13,289 nucleotides of DNA, taken from Bacteroidales bacterium (GTDB lineage: Bacteria; Bacteroidota; Bacteroidia; Bacteroidales; Paludibacteraceae). The stretch is taken from the NCBI GenBank assembly GCA_900771035.1, contig CAAGML010000143.1:1-13289 (forward strand), given 5' to 3'. Each line of letters begins with the position of its first letter. Position 1 is the stretch's first letter. Made by a program: the position numbers and the translations under genes. Shown one piece after another: positions 7,669-13,289 of this stretch. The notes beneath the pieces were generated by a model, which searched no databases, was not told where the DNA came from, and worked only from the letters and a program-made list of their open reading frames with translations.

Positions 7669-8258
7669 TATTTCTTCTTACCGTATTTGAAAGAGAGTGG
7701 CACTTCAGGCATTGTAACGTTGGTTCCCCTATTTGTGCTGAGGACAGGTTTGACTTTCAATCTGATAGTCGATTCCTGACCACTGATACCAGTGAAATTC
7801 TTCACAATCTGAACCAATTGGCTACGGTTTTCGGAATTGACAAGATTTCCCAGGTTTGTACCCACAACTACGGGAAGCACGCTGGTCTGACCTGGGGCGA
7901 CATTGAACTTGCGGCCTATGTTGCCAGATGCGATGTTAATATTGTCAATAGCCATCTGGTAACGCATATCGGCAAGTGCAGCCTGCTTGGTGGTACTTGG
8001 ATTCATGACATTGACGTTGACTGTCATCTCAAGCGGAAGGTCACTGAAATCGCCCTGAATTATTTTAGTTATCTTCGGGATAGCCATTACCAGAGTTGCA
8101 GGCGTGATATTCATGAAATCAATCCCCGCAACCTTCACACCTGAGATGGAGTTGTAGGAATATTTGCATTTAGTCATCTGCATAGCGTTCTGAAATGCAG
8201 AACAGCCGGCAAGCAATACGGCTACGGCTATGGCCGTTACCCAAAAAATCTTTTTCAT
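7668..8258 (-). CDS. LEA type 2-like lipoprotein
   Basis: This is a 196-residue lipoprotein. MKKIFW, a hydrophobic core and LLAGC with Cys19 form a clear lipoprotein signal. The middle (about 70-140) has the look of a LEA_2/WHy domain: an alternating beta pattern, VNVNVMNPST, then a matched strand pair ending in a polar SGNIGRKFNV turn. Proteins of this type are common and uncharacterised in Bacteroidales. I chose the ATG at 8258. An in-frame ATG at 8372 would add 38 residues that overlap lysS by 107 nt and would bury the signal peptide. The gene starts 7 nt after lysS and its stop overlaps the dgt start by one base, so it is firmly in the operon. A role in the envelope is inferred from the signal only. 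Confidence 0.85.
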   Translation of the reverse strand: MKKIFWVTAIAVAVLLAGCSAFQNAMQMTKCKYSYNSISGVKVAGIDFMNITPATLVMAIPKITKIIQGDFSDLPLEMTVNVNVMNPSTTKQAALADMRYQMAIDNINIASGNIGRKFNVAPGQTSVLPVVVGTNLGNLVNSENRSQLVQIVKNFTGISGQESTIRLKVKPVLSTNRGTNVTMPEVPLSFKYGKKK

Positions 8259-8265
8259 AATTGTA

Positions 8266-9978
8266 TTATTTTGTCCAGTCCTCAACCTGTTCCTTGGAAG
8301 GATTGGTAAGACCCAATTTATTCTTCTTGTTATATCCGCAAAGATCCTGATGCAACTTGTTGAAATTGACACCTTTCAGTTTGCTGACCATATCAAAGCC
8401 GAGTTTCTGCAATGGCTCAACCCATTCGGCGGGAACACCTGCCTCAATGAACTTCTCGGCAGAGTCCTTGACTATCTTCTTCTCTGGTTTCATCTGAGGG
8501 AAGAACAGCACCTCCTGGATTGCCGTCTGACCTGTCATAAGCATAACAAGGCGGTCCATGCCGATACCCATGCCAGAGGTTGGAGGCATACCATACTCAA
8601 GAGCGCGCACGAAATCCTTGTCAATGAACATAGCCTCGTCGTCACCCTTCTCCGAGAGTCGCAACTGCTCTTGGAAACGTTCCAACTGGTCAATAGGGTC
8701 GTTCAGCTCGCTGTATGCGTTTGCCAACTCTTTTCCGTTGACCATCAACTCGAAACGCTCTGTGAGGTCAGGGTTGTCCCTGTGACGTTTGCAGAGTGGT
8801 GACATCTCCTTAGGATAATCTGTAATGAATGTCGGCTGTATATAATTCCCTTCGCAGAACTCGCCGAAAATCTCGTCAATCAGCTTACCCTTGCCCATAG
8901 TGTCATTGATTTCCATGCCAAGCTCAAGGCAGACTTTGCGAATCTCGTCCTCGTTCTTGCCCGTAAGGTCGTAACCTGTGAAGAACTTGATAGAATCAAG
9001 CATGGTGACACGTGTGAACTTAGGACCGAAGTCAATCTCGTTGTCCCCTATCCGCACCTTCGTAGTGCCGTTGACATCCATGCAGACCTTGCGGATCATA
9101 TCCTCGGTGAAGTCCATCATCCAGTTGTAGTCCTTGTACGAAACGTAAATCTCCATACAGGTGAACTCCGGATTATGTGTGCGGTCCATACCCTCGTTGC
9201 GGAAATTCTTAGAGAACTCATAGACACCCTCGAAACCGCCTACAATCAAGCGTTTCAGATAGAGTTCGTCCGCTATTCGCATATAGAGGTCTATGTTGAG
9301 GGCATTGTGGTGCGTGATGAAAGGACGGGCGGCGGCGCCACCGGGTATTGACTGGAGGATAGGAGTCTCAACCTCGGTATAACCGAACGAGTTGAAGAAC
9401 TCGCGCATAGATGTATAGACCTTGGTGCGTTTTTCAAAAATAGCCTTTATTCCCTCGTTTACGACAAGGTCAACATAACGCTGGCGGTAACGTTGTTCCG
9501 GGTCTTCAAACGCATCAAAGGCTATGCCGTCCTTATACTTGACGATAGGCAGTGGGCGAAGCGATTTGGACAATACTGTCAGTTCCTTGCAGTGGACGGA
9601 GATCTCGCCCATCTGAGTACGGAACACGAAACCCTTCACGCCGATAAAATCGCCTATGTCAAGCAGTTTTTTGAAGACGATGTTATACATATCAGGCTGT
9701 GCCTCGGTGTTCACATCCTCGCGTGACACATAGACCTGAATACGTCCCTTTGAGTCCTGTAACTCGATGAAAGAGGCCTTGCCCATAATACGGCGGCTCA
9801 TCATTCGTCCGGCGATGCAGACAGCGCGAGACTCGGTCTCTTCGTCTCTGAAATTCTCCTTAATCTCGTCGGAGAAAGCGTCAGTGGGATACATAGCCGC
9901 AGGATATGGGTTTATGCCCATTTCCCGCAACTGCTCCAATGCCTGACGGCGGTATTGCTCTTGTTCAGTCAGTTCCAT
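8266..9978 (-). CDS. lysS: Lysyl-tRNA synthetase, class II, with C-terminal extension
   Basis: This 570-residue enzyme charges tRNA-Lys with lysine using ATP. The N-terminal OB-fold anticodon-binding domain covers about 50-150. The class II catalytic core follows, with motif 1 around 199-215 ([11 protein letters not shown], Pro invariant), motif 2 around 258-277 ([15 protein letters not shown]) and motif 3 around 463-483 ([14 protein letters not shown]). The core ends at FFPQMKPEK near residue 500, where the E. coli enzyme also ends. About 70 further residues follow, predicted here as helical and basic, and I believe this is a Bacteroidetes feature. The start overlaps the end of rpoZ by 14 nt in another frame, and the LEA-type lipoprotein gene follows 7 nt after the stop. 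Both point to tight co-expression. Confidence 0.97.
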   Translation of the reverse strand: MELTEQEQYRRQALEQLREMGINPYPAAMYPTDAFSDEIKENFRDEETESRAVCIAGRMMSRRIMGKASFIELQDSKGRIQVYVSREDVNTEAQPDMYNIVFKKLLDIGDFIGVKGFVFRTQMGEISVHCKELTVLSKSLRPLPIVKYKDGIAFDAFEDPEQRYRQRYVDLVVNEGIKAIFEKRTKVYTSMREFFNSFGYTEVETPILQSIPGGAAARPFITHHNALNIDLYMRIADELYLKRLIVGGFEGVYEFSKNFRNEGMDRTHNPEFTCMEIYVSYKDYNWMMDFTEDMIRKVCMDVNGTTKVRIGDNEIDFGPKFTRVTMLDSIKFFTGYDLTGKNEDEIRKVCLELGMEINDTMGKGKLIDEIFGEFCEGNYIQPTFITDYPKEMSPLCKRHRDNPDLTERFELMVNGKELANAYSELNDPIDQLERFQEQLRLSEKGDDEAMFIDKDFVRALEYGMPPTSGMGIGMDRLVMLMTGQTAIQEVLFFPQMKPEKKIVKDSAEKFIEAGVPAEWVEPLQKLGFDMVSKLKGVNFNKLHQDLCGYNKKNKLGLTNPSKEQVEDWTK

Positions 9979-10303
9979 CTTCGTCCTTTAGATCTGAAGG
10001 ATTCTTCCAATAAATTTCGCCATCCTCGAACTCCTTGATTGCCTGAAGCGTAGGCTTTGGCTGCTGCTCATAGTAGCGTGAAATCTCAACCTGTTCACGG
10101 TTATCGAACACCTCGTCCAGATTGTCGTTGTTAGTTGCAAACTCCGCGAGTTTCTTGTCAAGCTCGCGTTTCGAGTCGATAGCTATCTGGTTCGCACGTT
10201 TTGCCACTATTCGTACTGTCTCGTAAATGTTTCCTACTGGCTCGCACAAAGCGTTCATATCGCGCGTGATTGTGCTTACTGGTGCATTGCTTTTTTTTGC
10301 CAT
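9965..10303 (-). CDS. rpoZ: RNA polymerase omega subunit, Rpb6-like
   Basis: This is a 112-residue small subunit of RNA polymerase. It helps assemble and stabilise the beta-prime subunit in the cytoplasm. The segment [16 protein letters not shown] at 25-40 matches the conserved omega/Rpb6 helix with its Arg-Ala-x-Gln-Ile core. A second conserved-looking part, [17 protein letters not shown], lies at 83-99 and ends in an acidic tail. The size and the position right after bamD are what is expected of the Bacteroidetes version, which is diverged from E. coli RpoZ. It begins 28 nt after bamD and its last 14 nt overlap the start of lysS. Confidence 0.88.
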   Translation of the reverse strand: MAKKSNAPVSTITRDMNALCEPVGNIYETVRIVAKRANQIAIDSKRELDKKLAEFATNNDNLDEVFDNREQVEISRYYEQQPKPTLQAIKEFEDGEIYWKNPSDLKDEDGTD

Positions 10304-10331
10304 ATTATATTGTGTGTTTGTTTTTTACAAA

Positions 10332-11150
10332 TCAGTCTGCCGGCGTAAGTTTCTCTATGACTTTGCGGGCATTTTCGAGTACACGCTTTGCCTCCTTGGA
10401 ATATCGTCCTTTAGGATATTCGTTAGAATAACGGTAACACTCATCCACCAACTCGCTGTAACGGTCATATCTTTTCTCCTCGATGGACATCTCAGCCTCC
10501 TTTTGTTTTGAGAGGAGGATAATAAACATAGCATCCTCCCTGTACTCAGAATCAGGATAATCCTTCAGCATGTTCTCAGCCGTGACTATGCACGAGCGGT
10601 AGTTGTTGCCGCCATACAACCCAAGATTGTAGTACAATTTCGCAGCACTGTATTGCTTGAACGACAGTTTGTTCTCCATCTCGTCTAAATACTTCAACGA
10701 CTCCTCGGCATGAACCCCTGCGGGGTAAAACTCCAGATACTCTTCAAACGAATATATGGCATTCTCAGTCGCTGTCTGGTCAAGTCTGACGTCCGGAGAA
10801 TCCTTGTAGTAACAGTATGCTATCTCGAAACGCGCACTCTCCGCAAACTGTCCTCTCGGGAAATTACGGAGATACGTGTCAAAATAGTCAGATGCCGACA
10901 TATAGTCCTTTGTCTCCATATATGCCTTTCCCAACAGGTAGAGCAACTCCTCGGCCTTAGGCGTTCCGCGGAACTCTCCGATAAGCGACTCAAACAACTG
11001 GATGCTGCGTGTATATTTCTTTTCAAGATAGTAGTTCTTGGCGGCATTGAATTTCAGGTTCGCATCAGTTGACTTCTGAATCTTGGAATAGTTGGAACAT
11101 CCAGACATCATGACAACAACCAACAATATGTATAACAGTCTTTTACTCAT
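10332..11150 (-). CDS. bamD: Outer membrane protein assembly factor BamD
   Basis: This 272-residue outer-membrane lipoprotein belongs to the BAM complex, which folds and inserts beta-barrel proteins. MSKRLLYILL, a hydrophobic stretch and MMSGC with Cys18 form the lipoprotein signal. From about residue 30 to 250 there are repeated TPR-like helical pairs, with typical aromatic/Ala positions and FP/YP turns (NFPRGQFAESA, FYPAGVHAEES, DYPDSEYREDA, EYPKGRYSKEA). Length fits the family. I use the ATG at 11150. An in-frame ATG at 11213 would place 21 residues before the signal peptide and would lie upstream of the expected transcription start from the promoter at 11189-11219. It heads the proposed bamD-rpoZ-lysS-lipoprotein-dgt-ppdK operon. 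Confidence 0.93.
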   Translation of the reverse strand: MSKRLLYILLVVVMMSGCSNYSKIQKSTDANLKFNAAKNYYLEKKYTRSIQLFESLIGEFRGTPKAEELLYLLGKAYMETKDYMSASDYFDTYLRNFPRGQFAESARFEIAYCYYKDSPDVRLDQTATENAIYSFEEYLEFYPAGVHAEESLKYLDEMENKLSFKQYSAAKLYYNLGLYGGNNYRSCIVTAENMLKDYPDSEYREDAMFIILLSKQKEAEMSIEEKRYDRYSELVDECYRYSNEYPKGRYSKEAKRVLENARKVIEKLTPAD

Positions 11151-11188
11151 TTGACTCCTGTTTCCTTGCTGTTCGATTTTCAAGCCTG

Positions 11189-11219
11189 CAAAGTTAGCAA
11201 TAATTTCGGACACTGCAAA
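11189..11219 (-). promoter_or_regulatory. Bacteroidetes-type promoter of the bamD operon
   Basis: Read leftward, TTTG (11219-11216) is followed after exactly 19 nt by TAACTTTG (11196-11189). This is a full match to the Bacteroidetes primary-sigma consensus TTTG-N19/20-TAnnTTTG. The predicted start near 11182 leaves a leader of about 32 nt before the bamD ATG at 11150. Confidence 0.8.
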
Positions 11220-11249
11220 ACGATTTAATACTTTTATGCAATCTTAATA

Positions 11250-12905
11250 TTACATGTGGTTGTACGGATGTTCGAGCGACAGGGTCTCGGTCGTAGCGTC
11301 GCAAATCTGCTCTGGTCCGTAATACTGGATTGGACCTGGATAGAGATAAGTGTTAGAACTGTCTGCCCACATTTCACGGTTAGCCGCATAGTATCTGAAC
11401 GGATTGTCGTCCAACTTTACTAACGATTTCTCTATCACAGGTTTCATAGTACCCTTACGCTTCTCCATGTGCATCATTGTGGTCAAAGGAACACCTCCTG
11501 CCACCCACTCTGTGGCAGGAGCCGTGAGGTGACGTATGTTGGACATATAACCTGTCTTGCCCTCCACGATAAGTGCCGCTGCCGTAAATCCTAACGAGTA
11601 GCTGTAGTCTGCGTCGAAGTTCGTAGGGTACGAGCAACGCCCCTCGTATCCAAAGAAATGTGAAATAGTATTGAAATTTCCGTTGTATTCGCCTTCTTCC
11701 TTCAATTTCTTGAGTTTTGCCGAAACAAGCTGAATCAGCAATTTCTCCGTCTCAATCAACGACACCTGCACGTTGCCGTGAGGGTCACGGTCAAGCGTCA
11801 GTTGATTGGCTATTCTGTGAGGCAGGCGCAGATAGACATCCCTGCTTTCAGGAGATAGTGCCTGCATGATATAGTATTTCTTGTCGTCGTCTGTCGGCAA
11901 TTGGTTGAATTCCTCACTGGAAGATACCGCGTCATTCAACTCGTCAATCAGTTTGCTGACCTCCGGTATAAATTCAATAAGTCCTTCAGGCACAAGGACC
12001 GTACCGAAATTCAGTCCGTCGTTACCCCTCTTGACAACCGATTTCACAATAACGTCAACGACATCGTCCAACGACATTCCACGCTCTTTGATTTCCTCGC
12101 TGATGAATGTCACGTTAGGTTGCGTCTGCAATGCGCATTCCAGAGTTATGTGTGATGCGGAACGTCCCATCAGCCTTACGAAATGCCAGTATTTCTTGGC
12201 AGAAATGGCATCTCGCTGCACGTTGCCAATAAGTTCGGAATAGACTTTGCAGGCCGTGTCAAAGCCGAAAGAGGTCTCGATATATTCATTCTTCAAATCA
12301 CCGTCGATTGTCTTTGGGCATCCGATAACCTGAATGCCCACATTGTTTGCCGCATAATACTCGGCAAGGACACATGCGTTAGTGTTCGAGTCATCGCCGC
12401 CTATTATTACAAGGGCAGTGATTCCCAACTCTTTGCAGATGGCCGCACCGCTGTCAAACTGCTCTTTGGTCTCAAGTTTAGTCCTTCCAGAGCCAATCAT
12501 ATCAAAGCCTCCCGTATTGCGGCATTCGTCCACCATATCATGTTGGAGTTCAATGTATTTATGGTCAACAAGTCCAGAAGGTCCACCTATGAACCCATAA
12601 AGTCTGCTGCGCGAGTTGAAGTGTCTCAGACCGTCATAAAGTCCCGATATCACGTTGTGTCCGCCAGGAGCCTGACCGCCGCTCAATATCACGCCCACGT
12701 TTATGGCCGGGAACTTTGCCTCTTCACCGCTCTCGACAGAGACCAAAGGCATACCGTAGGTGTTCGGAAACAGTTTTCTCAGCTCTTCCTTATCCTCGTC
12801 AGGCTCGCTTACGGCTCCTGTCCTGATTGTTATTCCCTGACGGAGGGAAGCGGGAAGTTTTGGTTTATAGATTAGTCGGGCAATCTCAATTTTCGTCTTT
12901 CTCAT
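11250..12905 (-). CDS. pfp: Pyrophosphate-dependent 6-phosphofructokinase, long form
   Basis: This 551-residue cytoplasmic enzyme reversibly phosphorylates fructose 6-phosphate to the 1,6-bisphosphate using pyrophosphate in place of ATP. Motifs are SGGQAPGGHN (75-84), GGPSGL (107-112), GGDDSNTNA (169-177), PKTIDGDL (197-204, catalytic Asp in TIDGD) and MGRSASH (246-252). The second Asp in GGDD and the Lys in PKTIDGD are the residues known to set pyrophosphate rather than ATP specificity. The length matches the long (about 550-residue) class found in Bacteroidetes, spirochaetes and plants. The bamD promoter lies in the 99-nt gap that follows, and I see no intrinsic terminator there, so read-through into the bamD operon is possible. 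The 5' leader is long and contains inverted repeats. Confidence 0.96.
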   Translation of the reverse strand: MRKTKIEIARLIYKPKLPASLRQGITIRTGAVSEPDEDKEELRKLFPNTYGMPLVSVESGEEAKFPAINVGVILSGGQAPGGHNVISGLYDGLRHFNSRSRLYGFIGGPSGLVDHKYIELQHDMVDECRNTGGFDMIGSGRTKLETKEQFDSGAAICKELGITALVIIGGDDSNTNACVLAEYYAANNVGIQVIGCPKTIDGDLKNEYIETSFGFDTACKVYSELIGNVQRDAISAKKYWHFVRLMGRSASHITLECALQTQPNVTFISEEIKERGMSLDDVVDVIVKSVVKRGNDGLNFGTVLVPEGLIEFIPEVSKLIDELNDAVSSSEEFNQLPTDDDKKYYIMQALSPESRDVYLRLPHRIANQLTLDRDPHGNVQVSLIETEKLLIQLVSAKLKKLKEEGEYNGNFNTISHFFGYEGRCSYPTNFDADYSYSLGFTAAALIVEGKTGYMSNIRHLTAPATEWVAGGVPLTTMMHMEKRKGTMKPVIEKSLVKLDDNPFRYYAANREMWADSSNTYLYPGPIQYYGPEQICDATTETLSLEHPYNHM

Positions 12906-13112
12906 GGTTTTTTGTGTTATGTTTTTGTCAGTAAATAATATTAATATGTGATTATTAAGATGAGTTCTATAAACTCATTTTGAGTGTTTCTGAAGTTTGT
13001 TTTGAGCAGATTGCTGTGTGGGCGGAAAGCATTATATATATGTCGCTCTTTCAGAGCTTTCAATCACATATGAATCTGATTTTTTCATTACGAAAAAAAT
13101 AACCGCATTGCT
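12906..13112 (-). promoter_or_regulatory. Leader region of pfp with several inverted repeats
   Basis: No gene is visible here. ATATGTGATT at 12944-12953 is exactly inverted at 13062-13071. Inside lie ATGAGTT/AACTCAT (12960-12966 with 12972-12978), which competes with ACTCA/TGAGT (12973-12977 with 12981-12985), and GCTCT/AGAGC (13045-13049 with 13053-13057). I found no TTTG/TAnnTTTG promoter pair on the minus strand, although pfp needs one in this area or beyond the edge. The structure may belong to a 5' leader, but the stretch is AT-rich and short repeats arise easily. Confidence 0.3.
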
Positions 13113-13241
13113 TTATTTGTTGAGAAAAATTCCTGTAAAAACAAGATTTGGGGTTCCATGTTCTTTGTAATCTGCCTGTATCACAAGGATAAACCTGAAC
13201 AAGTCAGGCGCAGCCCGCCATTGAAACGAAGGTTCAGCCCC
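13113..13241 (-). CDS. Possible 3' end of an unknown gene cut by the contig edge
   Basis: Reading leftward from the adapter junction, one frame stays open for 42 codons before a TAA at 13113-13115. It starts with GAEPSFQWRA and contains VIQADYKEHGTPNL. No start codon is seen inside, so it would be the C-terminal fragment of a gene beyond the edge. Composition is less AT-rich than the pfp leader beside it. I recognise no family, and 42 open codons can occur by chance. Confidence 0.25.
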   Translation of the reverse strand, partial: GAEPSFQWRAAPDLFRFILVIQADYKEHGTPNLVFTGIFLNK

Positions 13242-13242
13242 G

Positions 13243-13289
13243 AGATCGGAAGAGCGTCGTGTAGGGAAAGAGTGTAGATCTCGGTGGTC
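13243..13289. other. Illumina TruSeq adapter sequence
   Basis: From AGATCGGAAGAGC to the last base, the 47 nt match without error the reverse complement of the Illumina TruSeq universal (P5-side) adapter as I know it. It stops 11 nt short of the full oligonucleotide. This is untrimmed read-through carried into the assembly and not part of the genome. Confidence 0.97.

Noticed and set aside
8259..8372. 38-residue N-terminal extension of the LEA-type lipoprotein
   Set aside because: It overlaps lysS by 107 nt and would place an internal lipoprotein signal 38 residues in. The ATG at 8258 starts exactly at a normal signal peptide.
8230..8802. 190-codon open frame on the + strand
   Set aside because: Antisense to the lysS C-terminus, with no start context or recognisable protein.
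12183..12875. 230-codon open frame on the + strand
   Set aside because: Antisense to pfp, which has all family motifs in frame. No independent support.
13194..13242. tRNA- or tmRNA-like end suggested by GGTTCAGCCCC and its reverse complement GGGGCTGAACC
   Set aside because: The bases after GGGGCTGA do not match the conserved tmRNA 5' sequence, and no cloverleaf can be closed before the adapter. The small CCTGA/TCAGG hairpin here is unremarkable.

Overview
The window looks like a complete draft contig from a member of the Bacteroidales, plausibly Prevotella-like. Support for this comes from several sides: a Bacteroidetes-type promoter (TTTG-N19-TAnnTTTG) before bamD, lipoprotein signals of the SxxSC/AGC type, no Shine-Dalgarno sequences, an Rpb6/omega-type RNA polymerase subunit of about 110 residues next to bamD, and a lysyl-tRNA synthetase with a long C-terminal extension. 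Genus is an inference. The last 47 bases are Illumina TruSeq adapter, so the right edge is an assembly end and not biology.

Left part (1-3217, + strand): an AT-rich accessory stretch. It opens with a nested palindrome (19-136) that overlaps an alternative hairpin followed by a T-run (87-161). This could be a structured RNA, an attenuator or a foldback element. Four unrecognised genes follow, all rightward and closely spaced: a lipoprotein, two tandem paralogues that share a near-identical membrane anchor, and a small soluble protein. Terminator-like hairpins at 3295-3340 and 3515-3548 separate this block from the convergent core block.

Middle and right part (3574-12905, - strand): a conserved housekeeping block. 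In transcription order it reads pfp (PPi-dependent phosphofructokinase), then a promoter, then bamD (outer-membrane protein assembly), rpoZ (RNA polymerase omega/Rpb6), lysS, a LEA-type lipoprotein, dgt (dNTP triphosphohydrolase) and ppdK (pyruvate phosphate dikinase). The spacings from bamD to ppdK are 28 nt, a 14-nt overlap, 7 nt, a 1-nt overlap and 30 nt. No terminator is visible between them, so one transcript from the promoter at 11189-11219 to the terminator at 3515-3548 is likely.

Functionally, pfp and ppdK are the two pyrophosphate-linked, reversible steps of glycolysis/gluconeogenesis and both lie in this window. The rest of the operon mixes envelope assembly, transcription, translation and nucleotide-pool genes. 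The parts not explained by known families are the left-end palindrome, the four-gene AT-rich cassette and the pfp leader. I found no tRNA, rRNA, transposase, integrase or CRISPR array.
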